From assembly GCF_020882015.2 (NCBI RefSeq), contig NZ_CP086555.2, positions 806,001 through 870,000 on the forward strand: a DNA stretch of 64,000 bases. Direction: 5' to 3'. The position numbers and the translations under genes are program-made. The stretch is from Candidatus Borrelia undatumii (GTDB lineage: Bacteria; Spirochaetota; Spirochaetia; Borreliales; Borreliaceae). The notes below the pieces were generated by a model. The model was not told the origin of the DNA and ran no database searches. It worked only from the letters and a program-made list of their open reading frames with translations. This document shows positions 8,825-17,836 of the stretch, piece by piece. Position 1 is the stretch's first letter; each line of letters starts with the position of its first letter.

Positions 8825-8975
8825 TCCATATTCTATCCAATATCACACTCTAATGCAAATATTAAATATTTCTTTCATAAAATAAGAAATGGGTTCAAAC
8901 TTTTAAGGAATGGGTGTCTGTTTCATTGAATTTATAATTTTTAAAAATACTATTTGAATTGAGCATAGGAATCAT

Positions 8976-9779
8976 TTAAATAGTATGGAAATTGTTTTTT
9001 AAGAATTGTTCAATTTGCACGCCTTCTCTTTTTGAAATACCATCTGCAATTGAGGATTTTATTATCTTATGAATAACTTGAGTTGCTTTTTCCAAAGCAT
9101 GTGTTATCTCTAATTTTTCTAGATACCCTATTAGCAAACTGGCAAACAAATCTCCTGTCCCGCTAAAATTTTGTTCCAATTTTTCTAGGAAGAATTCTGA
9201 ATATTCCCTTTTTTTTGGGTTATAGGCAACAGTGCCAATAAGATCGTCCTTTTCTACGCTGGTAACCACGGTTATTGCATTTATTTTAAGGCTTAATATA
9301 GCCTTAATTATTTCATCTTTATTGTTTATCTCTTCAGTATTAGTTAGCATCTTAAGTTCTGTAATATTGGGTGTTATGATGTCTGCATGTTTTATTAGAC
9401 TGCGAAATCCACTTACAATTTTTTGATCAAAAATAGGGTAGAGAAGCCCGTTGTCTGCAAATACAGGATCAATTATTATTTTTTCAAATTTTAATAGCTT
9501 GAACATTTTCTTTATTATTTTTTGTTGATTATTGCTTCCAAGAAATCCGCTATAGAATATGTTAAAGCTTGCATTTTGCTTTTTCCAGGACAAAATAAAT
9601 CTTTCTAATTCATTTGTTAAATCTACTATTTCAAATTTTTCATAAGCTGTTGTTGCTGAGAGAACAGCGGTTACAAACGGACAAACTTGCATGTTAAACG
9701 ATGATATAACTGGTATGCACATTGTAAGTGAAGTGCGCCCCATGGTTGAAATATCATGCATTGCCAATACTTTTTTCAT
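8976..9779 (-). CDS. pdxK: Pyridoxal kinase (ribokinase fold)
   Basis: 267 residues. The GTGD anion-hole/catalytic motif is at 207-210 (D210 is the base), with the PfkB/PdxK-type context [17 protein letters not shown]. The N-terminus [11 protein letters not shown] and the [10 protein letters not shown] stretch fit the PdxK/PdxY branch. It would phosphorylate pyridoxal to the cofactor PLP, sensible for an organism with no B6 synthesis; a related hydroxymethylpyrimidine kinase activity cannot be excluded from sequence. The start overlaps the tsaD stop by 4 bases (ATGA), so the two are co-translated. Confidence 0.88.
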   Translation of the reverse strand: MKKVLAMHDISTMGRTSLTMCIPVISSFNMQVCPFVTAVLSATTAYEKFEIVDLTNELERFILSWKKQNASFNIFYSGFLGSNNQQKIIKKMFKLLKFEKIIIDPVFADNGLLYPIFDQKIVSGFRSLIKHADIITPNITELKMLTNTEEINNKDEIIKAILSLKINAITVVTSVEKDDLIGTVAYNPKKREYSEFFLEKLEQNFSGTGDLFASLLIGYLEKLEITHALEKATQVIHKIIKSSIADGISKREGVQIEQFLKNNFHTI

Positions 9780-10792
9780 GATTTTCCTTCCTTCATGTAT
9801 TTGTATGTTTTTATTCTTGAACTTGCATCGGTTTCAATTGGGCTTGCTCCGTATTTTAAGTACATATGATATCCAATTCCTGCAATCATTGCCCCGTTGT
9901 CTGTACAAAGTTCTATTGGGGGGTAGTAAGCTTCTATTTCAAGATTTTTAATTTTTTCTCTTAAGTAAAGATTGCTAGCAACTCCTCCAGATACTACTAA
10001 TTTTTTAATATTGGTATTCTTTATTGCTCTTTTGATTGGATTGAGTAGGATTTCAAAAGCTGCTCTTTGGAAGCTTGCAGCGATGTTGTTTTTTGTTATT
10101 TTTCCATATTTGTCTTTAAATTTTTTCATTTGGTGTGTGCATGCTGTTTTAAGCCCTGAATATGAAAAATCATACCAATTTTCCTCTTTCTCAAATTTTG
10201 TAACTGGGAAATTAAATGCATATTCATTTCCACTTTTAGCTAGCTTTTCTATATTGGGGCCTCCTGGAAAACCCATGTCGTAGTATTTTGCTACCTTATC
10301 AAATGCTTCTCCACAAGCGTCATCAAGAGTGCGGCCAAGTATTTGAACATAGTCAAAATTGTCTTGTTTTGCAATTATTGTATGCCCTCCACTTAATATT
10401 AAGGATAGAAATGGGTATTCTATCTTTTCAGTCATTAAGGGAGAGTAAAGATGTCCTAAAATATGATCAATGCAAATTAAGGGTTTGTTAAGTGCAATAG
10501 ACAGGCCTTTTGCAAAATTTATTCCAACAATCAAAGACCCAATAAGTCCTGGTCTAGATGTGACTGCAATTAAATCGATATCTGGTGCACTCATTTGGGC
10601 ATCCTTTAGGGCCTTTTTACAAACAGACATAATAAATTCTGTATGCAATCTTGAAGCAATTTCTGGTACCACACCATAGTACCTCTTGTGCTCGTCTTGA
10701 CTGAGTTTAACATTGCTTAAGATTTTATTTCCATCTTCTACGACGGCTGCACAGCAGTCATCGCATGAGCTCTCTATGCCAAGCACTTTCAT
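9776..10792 (-). CDS. tsaD: TsaD, tRNA threonylcarbamoyladenosine synthase subunit
   Basis: 338 residues from the Met chosen. TsaD transfers the threonylcarbamoyl group to A37 of tRNAs reading ANN codons, with TsaB and TsaE. Seen here: the N-terminal LGIESSCDD motif, the HxxxH metal site H110/H114 (IDHILGH), and the ASDH-fold ATP motifs SGGHT and VSGGVASN. An in-frame Met six codons upstream (position 10810) exists, but MKVLGIESS is the family start. Its 5' end lies inside the end of the divergent-deacetylase gene by about 35 bases. Confidence 0.94.
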   Translation of the reverse strand: MKVLGIESSCDDCCAAVVEDGNKILSNVKLSQDEHKRYYGVVPEIASRLHTEFIMSVCKKALKDAQMSAPDIDLIAVTSRPGLIGSLIVGINFAKGLSIALNKPLICIDHILGHLYSPLMTEKIEYPFLSLILSGGHTIIAKQDNFDYVQILGRTLDDACGEAFDKVAKYYDMGFPGGPNIEKLAKSGNEYAFNFPVTKFEKEENWYDFSYSGLKTACTHQMKKFKDKYGKITKNNIAASFQRAAFEILLNPIKRAIKNTNIKKLVVSGGVASNLYLREKIKNLEIEAYYPPIELCTDNGAMIAGIGYHMYLKYGASPIETDASSRIKTYKYMKEGKS

Positions 10793-11684
10793 TGCCTTCC
10801 TCTTTCTCATAAAGGTTCAATAAATTTTTAAATTCAAATTCTTCATTTAAGCTTTCTGATTCTTTTCTGAGTATTTTGAGGGTATTTTTCGACCAGATAT
10901 GTCCTATTACTTTTACAAATCCCTTTGTTCTTGCTATCTGTTTTGCTTTCTCAAGTGAATCAGTGACATCTCTTTCATTATCTTTATTATCCAAAAAGAT
11001 ATCTCTTTTCTCTACTCTGATTCCAATTTTTTCTCCGACTTTTATGGATACGCTTTCTTTTGTAGTAAAGCTGTCAAAAAAATATCTGTTTTCTTCCTTA
11101 AGTTTAATTAATATGGTTTCCATTATTTTTTCATTTGAGGTAATGAGACTTCCCATATGATTATTCATTATTCTTGCATTAGGATATTCTTTAAATGTTC
11201 TCTCAATTTTCGTTCGTACCGTATGTTTGTTGTCATTGATGTTGATGTGAAATTTTTCTATCGGATTTTTGTACCTTGATTGCATTGGAAAATGAATCAT
11301 TGTAATTTTGTTTTTGCTTGCTAATCTGTTGTAGGCATGCATTGATTTAGACAGAAAAGGAATAATTGCAAAGTTTATCTTTAGGTTAATTTTTATGAAT
11401 TTTTCTAACATTGCCTCATCGTATCCAACATCATCAATGATGAGATAAAACTTAGGCTTTAAAGTTTGAGTCTTGAGTTTTTCTTTGGCCCTCACGAAAT
11501 TCTCTTTTTTAATTTTTTCCAATTTTTTCCGCAGGTCCAAGTTAACTATTCCCTCATTTTTTTTAACGTACATAAGGCTGAAGAACAGTAAGACTGCTGC
11601 GATAATGAAAGTAATTGCAACAAATAATATCGCGATTTTTGTTCTACGCTCCTTCGTTAGAGCAGAAACGCCCTTAACACCCAT
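10758..11684 (-). CDS. Divergent polysaccharide deacetylase family protein, membrane-anchored
   Basis: 308 residues. One N-terminal membrane helix (about residues 15-38) after a basic start anchors it with the bulk outside. From about residue 79 it has the divergent deacetylase (DUF610-type) core: [12 protein letters not shown], then [11 protein letters not shown], then TMIHFPMQS, then NHMGS, echoing the NodB fold metal motifs in altered form. Substrate unknown; members sit in the envelope, and peptidoglycan or glycan trimming is only a guess. It begins a set with tsaD and pdxK and has its own candidate promoter. Confidence 0.8.
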   Translation of the reverse strand: MGVKGVSALTKERRTKIAILFVAITFIIAAVLLFFSLMYVKKNEGIVNLDLRKKLEKIKKENFVRAKEKLKTQTLKPKFYLIIDDVGYDEAMLEKFIKINLKINFAIIPFLSKSMHAYNRLASKNKITMIHFPMQSRYKNPIEKFHININDNKHTVRTKIERTFKEYPNARIMNNHMGSLITSNEKIMETILIKLKEENRYFFDSFTTKESVSIKVGEKIGIRVEKRDIFLDNKDNERDVTDSLEKAKQIARTKGFVKVIGHIWSKNTLKILRKESESLNEEFEFKNLLNLYEKEEGNESAWHRELMR

Positions 11685-11696
11685 GCTTGATGATTA

Positions 11697-11725
11697 AGTA
11701 AAACAAAACCCAACATTAATGTCAA
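11697..11725 (-). promoter_or_regulatory. Candidate sigma-70 promoter for the deacetylase-tsaD-pdxK set
   Basis: On the minus strand TTGACA (11720-11725) is followed after 17 bases by TTTACT (11697-11702). The -35 is perfect, the -10 matches 4 of 6. A 10-base palindrome ACATTAATGT (11713-11722) overlaps the -35. The implied leader to the ATG at 11684 is only about 6 bases, so either the leader is very short or translation starts downstream. Confidence 0.4.
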
Positions 11726-11728
11726 TGT

Positions 11729-12532
11729 CTATTGATAAAGTTCTTCTCTAAGTTTTTTCAGCACCCTTTTTTCAATCTGTCTTACAGTTTCTGAAGATAT
11801 GCCAAGCTCATTGGAAATGTCCTTCAGAGTGCTTTTTTTATCATTGTTGTCTAGGTTATATCTTTTCCTTATTATATATCTTTCTTTATAGTTTAATTTG
11901 GTGTCCAATATATGATTTAAGTGTTTTAAAGTAGAGTTTTGTTCAAGAGTGCTTTCCGGATTAAAGGAGTTGTCCTCATAAAGGTTTAAAAGTGTAGAAT
12001 TTTCTGATCCTTCAATTTCTTTATCAAGGGAATATTCTTTTTCAAGGTATGGAATGATTTTTATGTACTGAGCAGGAGTTAAATGAAATTTTTCCATTAT
12101 ATCCTCTTTTTTAGGATATTTCTCTTCCTCCATGAGATACTTATTTATTTGCAGTATTAAGTTCTCTTTCCTATAAGGAACCTTTACAAGCCTAGTCTTG
12201 GTGTTTAATGCTCTTTGAAGAGATTGCTTAATCCAAAAGGAAGCGTAGGTTGAAAATTTGGTATTTTTACTCGGATCGTATTTCTCAGCAGCCCTTATTA
12301 GACCCAGGTTCCCCTCTTGAATCAAGTCTTCAATTTTTAAGCCCTTCCCAGCGTATCTCTTAATTATTTTCAAGACGAGACGCAAATTAGCATTGATCAT
12401 TTTATTTTTGGCCTTCATGTCCCCGCGCTTTATTTGTGCAGCAAGTTCAATTTCTTCCTCATGGGTTATTAGTCTGTGCTCCCTTACTGACTTTAAATAG
12501 ATATTTAAATCCTCGTTACTAAATATATTCAC
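11729..12532 (-). CDS. rpoS: Alternative sigma factor RpoS
   Basis: 267 residues, sigma-70 group 2. Region 1.2/2 is intact: SNEDLNIYLKSVREHRLI, then KRYAGKGLKIEDLIQEGNLG and FSTYASFWIKQSLQRAL (regions 2.1-2.4); the region 4 helix-turn-helix is near the end (ISNELGISSETVRQIEKR). In Borrelia RpoS drives host-adaptation and tick-transmission genes and is controlled by Hk2/Rrp2 with sigma-54. The start is GTG with a GGGAG ribosome site 7-8 bases upstream. The sigma-54 site lies 62-77 bases before the start. Read-through from the flgI-flgJ genes just upstream could give a longer transcript. Confidence 0.96.
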   Translation of the reverse strand: MNIFSNEDLNIYLKSVREHRLITHEEEIELAAQIKRGDMKAKNKMINANLRLVLKIIKRYAGKGLKIEDLIQEGNLGLIRAAEKYDPSKNTKFSTYASFWIKQSLQRALNTKTRLVKVPYRKENLILQINKYLMEEEKYPKKEDIMEKFHLTPAQYIKIIPYLEKEYSLDKEIEGSENSTLLNLYEDNSFNPESTLEQNSTLKHLNHILDTKLNYKERYIIRKRYNLDNNDKKSTLKDISNELGISSETVRQIEKRVLKKLREELYQ

Positions 12533-12593
12533 AAAACTTCTCCCTATCTTTTAAATTTGCCCGTATCTTGTAAGCACCCCGTTTAAAATGTAG

Positions 12594-12609
12594 AGCAAAA
12601 AGCATGCCA
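12594..12609 (-). promoter_or_regulatory. Sigma-54 (-24/-12) promoter of rpoS
   Basis: Minus-strand TGGCATGCTTTTTGCT matches the TGGCAC-N5-TTGCW consensus with one mismatch; the invariant GG (12607-12608) and GC (12595-12596) are 10 bases apart. The start site would be near 12583, giving a leader of about 50 bases. The element lies in the flgJ-rpoS gap, the position known for B. burgdorferi rpoS. Confidence 0.88.
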
Positions 12610-12630
12610 ATGATCAATAAAAAGCATCAA

Positions 12631-12966
12631 TTATCGGCTAAAACTATTTATTTCTGCTATTTGATTGTAAATTAAATCAGCAAGGCCAAAGCTTTTGGAT
12701 TTTGCTATTTGTTTTGCTCTTTCTAAATAAAGCATATCTTCAAAGATTTCTTCCGTTTGCCCTTCGCTTATTAAGTTATTTTCTTTCTTCAAAGAGCTCC
12801 TCATGCTCTTAAGCATTTGATTGATAAATATTGCCTCAAATTCCAAAGAGGCTTCATAGAGTTCATTATTGTGCTTGTCTGCCTGCCTTACTCTATCCTT
12901 TAGATTTTTTATCTGATTTATCTGACTTTTTGTTTCCAAATGTTGTAGATTAATCTCGCCTGTCAT
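12631..12966 (-). CDS. flgJ: FlgJ-like rod-binding protein without a muramidase domain
   Basis: 111 residues matching only the N-terminal rod-binding half of FlgJ: LEFEAIFINQMLKSMRSSL, then ERAKQIAKSKSFGLADLIYNQI. It would cap the growing flagellar rod in the periplasm. Enteric FlgJ is near 310 residues and adds a peptidoglycan hydrolase; the short form is common in spirochaetes and others, with wall cutting left to a separate enzyme. No signal peptide is visible, as expected for export through the flagellar type III system. It overlaps flgI by 4 bases and is followed by rpoS. Confidence 0.88.
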   Translation of the reverse strand: MTGEINLQHLETKSQINQIKNLKDRVRQADKHNNELYEASLEFEAIFINQMLKSMRSSLKKENNLISEGQTEEIFEDMLYLERAKQIAKSKSFGLADLIYNQIAEINSFSR

Positions 12967-13973
12967 CCTTGCTCCTCCAAAATTAGCTCCCCATGTAATT
13001 TATTAATTTTTTTAGACTTCTTAATTATTGTTATCAGTTCTTCTATGGTGAGTGAGTCTGAATTTTTTGATATGAATTCATTTAGATTCATTTTTTGTAT
13101 TTCTATCTTTAACTTTTCGTTATTCTTGCTGTTAAATGAGTTGTCATTACTCCTTTCAACTAAAAACATAAGAGGCCCTATTTTAGCATTTTCGCCTGCC
13201 ATTATGACCTTATTTGTCTCATTTATTAAAACAACGGGAGAATTTTCTATCTCTATCTGTTCAATTTCACTCAGAAGCCTAACCTCTTCCGTCTCGATTT
13301 CTATTATGTCTCCAGATCTTATGTTGTTTTTAATATCCTTTTGTTTAAGCTTTTCACTTATTTCATTCACTAGGGTGTAACTCTCTTTCTTTAGAATGAT
13401 ATTGTACTGAGAATAATTCCTGCTCTCATATACTGTGGCTCCTTTTGCTACGAACCCTGCCCCTCTTGATTTTTCGTGCGTGGTGATTGGGCCTGCCGCG
13501 ATTGCTATTACCCTTCCTTCCTTGTCCTTCAATTCTGTCCTTAAGAGAATACCATCTGTTAAATCTTTCGAATCTAGTACAGACGCTACATAAACACTTT
13601 GATTTGTGCCCTGAGCCATATTGCCACTTATCCTGAGTGTTACGTTTACTAATGCGATATTTCTGCTTCTTATGTCGTCTAAATCTATTTCTTCTTCCTT
13701 TATTCCAATCTGAGCTAGGATCTTGACTAGACCCTCTTTACCCCTCTTTAGGGTATCTCCTTTTCCAGTAAGTCCCGCTACTATGCCGACCCCTGTTAAG
13801 ACAGATGAATGTGCAGGCTGTATTTTCGCAATTTCTTTTAGCCTTATCCTTCCGACTGGTTGGCTAGGAATTCTGCTTTCACCAGATCCCTTGAGGAAAG
13901 ACCGATCTTCTTGCGAGAATGAAATGAGAACCGCCTTCAAGCTCAATACAACGAACACCACCAACTTCACCAT
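12963..13973 (-). CDS. flgI: Flagellar P-ring protein FlgI
   Basis: 336 residues with an N-terminal signal peptide (about 1-20). The conserved FlgI opening of the mature protein is clear: RIRLKEIAKIQPAHSS followed by LTGVGIVAGLTGKGDT. The ring lies in the periplasm around the rod. Spirochaete flagella are periplasmic and lack an L ring, so keeping FlgI without FlgH is usual. It is translationally coupled to flgJ (4-base overlap) and separated from flgA by 126 bases that hold a possible promoter. Confidence 0.93.
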   Translation of the reverse strand: MVKLVVFVVLSLKAVLISFSQEDRSFLKGSGESRIPSQPVGRIRLKEIAKIQPAHSSVLTGVGIVAGLTGKGDTLKRGKEGLVKILAQIGIKEEEIDLDDIRSRNIALVNVTLRISGNMAQGTNQSVYVASVLDSKDLTDGILLRTELKDKEGRVIAIAAGPITTHEKSRGAGFVAKGATVYESRNYSQYNIILKKESYTLVNEISEKLKQKDIKNNIRSGDIIEIETEEVRLLSEIEQIEIENSPVVLINETNKVIMAGENAKIGPLMFLVERSNDNSFNSKNNEKLKIEIQKMNLNEFISKNSDSLTIEELITIIKKSKKINKLHGELILEEQG

Positions 13974-14018
13974 GCTTTAGTTCCTCTCGTACAGGAAATA
14001 TAGTCTACCCTTATTTTA

Positions 14019-14048
14019 ATATTATTGCAAATCCCGATAGCTTTTCAA
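14019..14048 (-). promoter_or_regulatory. Candidate promoter in the flgA-flgI gap
   Basis: Minus-strand TTGAAA (14043-14048), 18 bases, then TAATAT (14019-14024). The -10 matches only 4 of 6. It would start a transcript near 14012 into flgI, flgJ and possibly rpoS. Nothing else stands out in 13974-14099. Confidence 0.35.
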
Positions 14049-14099
14049 CTCTTACCCAAGACAGGTGGCGGGTTTATTAGCTCTTTTTCCTTTCTAGGG

Positions 14100-14744
14100 T
14101 TATTTCTGTTTTTGTATTTTATCTAATTTTATTCCGTCGTGCTTGTTTGTTTCATACAAGACTACATATCTGGCTCTATTTAGCTCGTTTAAGCTTAAGA
14201 ATTCATTAGGTCTAGCTGTGTTTACTTTGTATTTAAAGTAAACATTGTCTTCATTTAGATATTTTCCAGCCTTTAGATTTTTTTTTGCAAATACAATTGG
14301 TTCTATTATGTCGATGTATAAATTTATCTTATTATGCCTTTTGTAATCTTCGAATTTTTTTGCATAATAGACCAAAGTCTTCTGAATGGGTATGTTTTTG
14401 TATGACTTACTCTTTATTACTCTAAACTTGGCATTTATAGAGAACCTGTTCTCTATACGAATCTCTGATTCGTCAAAACTGAACTGAAGTATGTAAATAT
14501 TTTTATTTTTTAAATTTTTTGTAATATGGCTAATCATTGCAGATATTATTTGCTTTTGCTTAACACGCGAACCCACATACACTTGTGATGCATTGCTGCC
14601 ACTACAAATCTTTGAATACCCCCTCGACAAGAAATACACACTGCTGGGGGATATTTCAAAACATGTGCCGTAAGGGACTGCTGCTTGCGCCAAATTCGCC
14701 GTAAAAAAATAGACAAATACAATTTTACTTACGTATGTCCTCAC
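14100..14744 (-). CDS. flgA: FlgA, P-ring assembly chaperone
   Basis: 214 residues. A signal peptide ends near residue 21 (NLAQAA). The C-terminal half has SAF-type features: FAKKNLKAGKYLNEDNVYFKYKV, followed by a run toward the end that fits the FlgA fold. FlgA helps polymerise FlgI around the rod in the periplasm. The N-terminal half is weakly conserved, so the call leans on the SAF-like segment and on position between flgG and flgI. The start overlaps the flgG stop by 4 bases. Confidence 0.82.
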   Translation of the reverse strand: MRTYVSKIVFVYFFTANLAQAAVPYGTCFEISPSSVYFLSRGYSKICSGSNASQVYVGSRVKQKQIISAMISHITKNLKNKNIYILQFSFDESEIRIENRFSINAKFRVIKSKSYKNIPIQKTLVYYAKKFEDYKRHNKINLYIDIIEPIVFAKKNLKAGKYLNEDNVYFKYKVNTARPNEFLSLNELNRARYVVLYETNKHDGIKLDKIQKQK

Positions 14745-15538
14745 TGCCTTTTCAGGTTATTAGCAATACCCAGCATGTTATCTGAGGTTTGAATTGCCTT
14801 TGAGTTTATCTCATAAGCCCTTTGCGCTACAATCATTGTTACCATTTCTTCTGCAACTGATACATTTGACATCTCAAGGATTCCCTGCCTTATTCGACCC
14901 ATTCCGTTGCTTCCAGGAGTTCCCGATATTTCTTCTCCAGAACCAATCGTTTCTTTAAACACATTACTTCCAATTGCAGTAAGACCTGCTGGATTTACAA
15001 ATCTTGAAATTTCTATTTGCCCAAGCTCAACCGGATCCAAATCACCATCAATCTTTACCGATATTATCCCCTCTTGAGATATTGTAAGAGAGTCCTGAAT
15101 ATATTCTTCAGGAAAAGATATTTCGGGTAACAATCTATACCCTTGACTTGTTACAAGATCACCGTTTGCGTCTATCCTAAAAGAACCGTCTCTAGTGTAC
15201 CCATAAGTTCCGTCTGGGAGAAGCATCTTATAAAAACCGTCGCCCTCAATTGCAACATCAGTGTTCAAATTGGTGGTCTTGAACTTCCCTTGTTCAAACA
15301 TTCTATGTGTCGCTGATACCCTCGTCCCATGCCCAATTTGATTCCCAAGAGGCCTTACCGTGTCCTCGGTAGCAGGGGTTCCAGCTCTTTTTTGCGTTTG
15401 GTATATCAAATCTTCAAACTCGGCTCTCGTTTTCTTAAATCCCGTAGTGTTAACATTTGAAATATTATTAGCAACCGTGTCTATGTTATATTGCTGTGCC
15501 CTCATGCCACTGGCTGCTATCCATAGTGATCTCATCAT
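14741..15538 (-). CDS. flgG: FlgG, distal rod protein
   Basis: 265 residues, normal for FlgG. The N-terminal rod motif SLWIAASGMRAQQYNIDTVA then NNISNVNTTGFKKTRAEFED is diagnostic, as is the C-terminal SNVSVAEEMVTMIVAQRAYE. It forms the distal rod of the periplasmic flagellum and is exported by the flagellar type III apparatus, so there is no signal peptide. Translation could begin at Met1 or Met2. It follows flgF by 12 bases and overlaps flgA. Confidence 0.96.
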   Translation of the reverse strand: MMRSLWIAASGMRAQQYNIDTVANNISNVNTTGFKKTRAEFEDLIYQTQKRAGTPATEDTVRPLGNQIGHGTRVSATHRMFEQGKFKTTNLNTDVAIEGDGFYKMLLPDGTYGYTRDGSFRIDANGDLVTSQGYRLLPEISFPEEYIQDSLTISQEGIISVKIDGDLDPVELGQIEISRFVNPAGLTAIGSNVFKETIGSGEEISGTPGSNGMGRIRQGILEMSNVSVAEEMVTMIVAQRAYEINSKAIQTSDNMLGIANNLKRQ

Positions 15539-15550
15539 AAAATAACTTCC

Positions 15551-16399
15551 TTAAAATTTTCCAATTTCATTAATCAACTTGCCAAGGAGCAAGTCTTCAG
15601 TTTGTATTGTCTTCTGATTCGCTTCATAAGCCCTATTAACCTCAATCATCGACACCATTTCGTTAACAGCATTTACATTAGACCCCTCCAGGGTACCAAC
15701 TTCAATCTTGGGCCTTAACTCCGGAGCAATGGCTTCAGGAGGTCCCGATATTTCTGTGCTATTCCAGAGAGAATCACCCTGCTTTTTCAAAAACCTTGTC
15801 TTTTCAAAACTTACAACTTTTAGGCTATCGAGAAGCTCGTAATTTTCCCAAGAGTTTTCATGTTCGCTCACAAGCCTTTTAGGGTTAGCATGAAACGTTC
15901 CATTATGAAATATTTGACCTTGATCTGTTATTTTGAAGTTGTTGTCTTTTAGACGAATATATCCTTTCTCACCAATAACAGGGTAGCCGTCCTTTGTAAC
16001 AAGTATACCCTCCTTTCCAAGCGTAAAAGAACCATTCCTTGTATATCTTTCTCCCTCCGGAGTTTGAACCACAAAAAATCCTTCACCAGTCAAAGCCATA
16101 TCAAGGGGGTTACCCGTTGTCTTTAACGGACCCTGCTCGAAAGAGGTATATGTTTCATTTTCTTCAACTCCCGTTCCAAGCTTTCCAACAACTGGAGCTG
16201 TCTCGAGGTAGCCTTTAGAAAATCTGTAAAGACCATCATCGTTCAGTCTTCTAATCAACATTTCAGGGAAAGCCTTTTGGACAGATAAATCTCCCTTGTA
16301 TCCTACAAGGTCAACGTTCGCCAAGTTGTTAGCAACAACCTCAAGCCTGTGCCTTTGCGCCACCATCCCACTAGCGGCAGTGTAAATACCCCTCACCAC
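15551..16399 (-). CDS. flgF: FlgF (FlhO), proximal rod protein
   Basis: 282 residues from the chosen GTG. The mature N-terminus VRGIYTAASGMVAQRHRLEV followed by VANNLANVDLVGYKGD is the rod signature, and the C-terminal NAVNEMVSMIEVNRAYEANQ matches. The frame stays open for 40 codons upstream to 16519 but those residues do not resemble any rod protein. A GGGGGG ribosome site sits just before the GTG at 16397-16399, so that start is preferred. It is first in the flgF-flgG-flgA(-flgI-flgJ) run and has a good sigma-70 promoter 35 bases upstream. Confidence 0.93.
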   Translation of the reverse strand: MVRGIYTAASGMVAQRHRLEVVANNLANVDLVGYKGDLSVQKAFPEMLIRRLNDDGLYRFSKGYLETAPVVGKLGTGVEENETYTSFEQGPLKTTGNPLDMALTGEGFFVVQTPEGERYTRNGSFTLGKEGILVTKDGYPVIGEKGYIRLKDNNFKITDQGQIFHNGTFHANPKRLVSEHENSWENYELLDSLKVVSFEKTRFLKKQGDSLWNSTEISGPPEAIAPELRPKIEVGTLEGSNVNAVNEMVSMIEVNRAYEANQKTIQTEDLLLGKLINEIGKF

Positions 16400-16433
16400 A
16401 TCAAACCCCCCTGACTTATATTCCTTGGAACCA

Positions 16434-16462
16434 ATTTTATCATCAAAACCCAGATATATCAA
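16434..16462 (-). promoter_or_regulatory. Sigma-70 promoter of the flgF operon
   Basis: Minus-strand TTGATA (16457-16462), 17-base spacer, TAAAAT (16434-16439): five of six at both hexamers. The start near 16427 leaves a 28-base leader with a GGGGGG ribosome site. Borrelia motility genes are known to use sigma-70 instead of sigma-28, which fits. Confidence 0.65.
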
Positions 16463-16556
16463 TTTAATTTTTGACCTATGGTATTTAATAACTAATTTGC
16501 TTTGAGCAGGGTTGAACAAGCGGGTTTTATTGTTTATCGCTTGGAGTCATAAATTT

Positions 16557-16585
16557 TTGAAAAAGTGTAAAATAGTATGTATAAT
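16557..16585 (+). promoter_or_regulatory. Sigma-70 promoter of the DUF2147-apt pair
   Basis: TTGAAA (16557-16562), 17-base spacer, perfect TATAAT (16580-16585). Start near 16592, about 29 bases before the GTG. It is divergent from the flgF promoter within the 221-base gap. Confidence 0.75.
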
Positions 16586-16620
16586 TCCCTTAGCTGTCTG
16601 TTCGATTTGGGGGTTGGTGT

Positions 16621-17157
16621 GTGATTGGAAAAGCTTTATCGGTTGCTTTTTTGTTTTGTCTTCTGTCTTTCGCATTCTCAGAGCCTGGAGACGCTGAAAA
16701 TGTGAAAGGTGGCGGAGAGGTTTTGGGATATTGGGTTGGGTATGATGAGGTTACGAACGTTAAAAACTCTGTAATTTATGTGTATAAGTACGATGGTAAG
16801 GTGTACGGTAGAATAATGAACGTTGTAAGGGAGGGGAGGGTGTATGATGTTAATAATCCTTCAGGTACTAGGGTTGTGGGGTTTGATCATTTGGGGATTG
16901 AGGGTCTTGATTTTATGTGGGGGCTTGAATATTTTCCCAACCATGAAAAATGGGATCGAGGCAAGATAATTGACCCTAAAAATGGCAAGGTTTACGGTTC
17001 TGAGATGAGGGTAGATCCGAAGACAGGTGATCTTGTTACCAGGGGTAAGGTTTGGGTTTTTGGTAGGACTAAGGTTTGGAAAAGAGCTGTGGAGAATGAA
17101 ATACCGAGATCGGATGTGGGGGAATTGGTGCCAAATCCTCCTGTAGTAGGGCAGTGA
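16621..17157 (+). CDS. Exported DUF2147 family protein
   Basis: 178 residues with an N-terminal signal peptide (about 1-21, ending AFS). The rest matches the DUF2147 pattern: LGYWVGYDE, then VIYVYKYDGKVYGRIM, a GKIIDPKNGKVYGSEM turn, and the closing WVFGRTKVWKRA. The fold is a small beta barrel; function is not established. No cysteine follows the signal, so it is probably soluble in the periplasm and not a lipoprotein. The start is GTG after GGGGG. It precedes apt by 36 bases, likely on the same transcript. Confidence 0.8.
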   Translation: MIGKALSVAFLFCLLSFAFSEPGDAENVKGGGEVLGYWVGYDEVTNVKNSVIYVYKYDGKVYGRIMNVVREGRVYDVNNPSGTRVVGFDHLGIEGLDFMWGLEYFPNHEKWDRGKIIDPKNGKVYGSEMRVDPKTGDLVTRGKVWVFGRTKVWKRAVENEIPRSDVGELVPNPPVVGQ

Positions 17158-17193
17158 TATTGGGATTTTAGTTTAATCTTTAGGAAGACTTAA

Positions 17194-17724
17194 GTGAAAG
17201 ATAGGACTGGATACTATGATAGGTTTATTTTAAGAGTGCCCGACTTTCCGAGGCAGGGTATACTTTTTTATGACATTACTGGTGTTTTATTAAAGACTGA
17301 GGCTTATGAGTCTTTGATTGAGGATGCGTATGCCTTTTATTCGTTAAGACGGATTGATTGTGTTGCGGCTATTGAATCGAGGGGGTATCTTGTTGGGTCT
17401 CCCTTAGCCCTAAGAATGAGGGTGCCTCTTTTGCTGATTAGAAAGGGGGGTAAACTTCCAAGGGAAGTTTTAAGAGAGGAATATGAGCTTGAATATGGAT
17501 CTAGTAGCATTGAGATACATAAGGGTGATGTTAAAAAGCATTCAAATATTTTGCTGGTAGATGATATTTTGGCTACTGGGGGTACATTGAAAGCGGCGGC
17601 CATGTTACTTGAAAAAGCTGGTGGGGTAGTGTCTGACATATTTTGTTTCATTGAACTTATGGGGATTAATGGTAGGGGTGCTTTAAGAGAATATAATATC
17701 AATTCTCTTGTCAGGTATCCCTGA
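17194..17724 (+). CDS. apt: Adenine phosphoribosyltransferase
   Basis: 176 residues, normal for Apt. It makes AMP from adenine and PRPP, a salvage step that matters because Borrelia lacks purine synthesis. The PRPP loop is ILLVDDILATGGTLKA; the N-terminal FPRQGILFYDITG and the AIESRGYLVGSPLAL segment are also characteristic. The start GTG at 17194 has an AGGAAG ribosome site 6 bases upstream. A 127-base gap with a strong promoter separates it from the ribosomal protein genes. Confidence 0.94.
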   Translation: MKDRTGYYDRFILRVPDFPRQGILFYDITGVLLKTEAYESLIEDAYAFYSLRRIDCVAAIESRGYLVGSPLALRMRVPLLLIRKGGKLPREVLREEYELEYGSSSIEIHKGDVKKHSNILLVDDILATGGTLKAAAMLLEKAGGVVSDIFCFIELMGINGRGALREYNINSLVRYP

Positions 17725-17793
17725 TTTATTTGATGCAGAGAATCTGTATTCTGTATCTACGTTGGGTATTTAATTGGTTTGCTCTGAAGGTGA

Positions 17794-17822
17794 TTGACTT
17801 TAATTTTTGTTAATTTTATAAT
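17794..17822 (+). promoter_or_regulatory. Sigma-70 promoter of the rplU operon
   Basis: TTGACT (17794-17799), 17-base spacer, perfect TATAAT (17817-17822). It is one of the strongest promoter matches in the window. The start would be near 17829, inside the palindrome listed next. Confidence 0.8.
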
Positions 17823-17836
17823 ACCCACCTGGGTAT
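17821..17836 (+). promoter_or_regulatory. Perfect 16-base inverted repeat over the rplU start site
   Basis: ATACCCACCTGGGTAT consists of 7-base arms around a CC centre. It overlaps the last two bases of the -10 and spans the expected start of transcription, so it could be an operator. As RNA only part would be present, so a 5' hairpin is less likely unless transcription starts early. Confidence 0.55.

Noticed and set aside
16400-16519. 40-codon upstream extension of flgF
   Set aside because: The residues do not resemble any rod protein, and both a GGGGGG ribosome site and a good promoter sit inside this stretch.
17735-17760. AGAAT-CTGT-ATTCT hairpin after apt
   Set aside because: Only five pairs and no T run, so not supported as a terminator.
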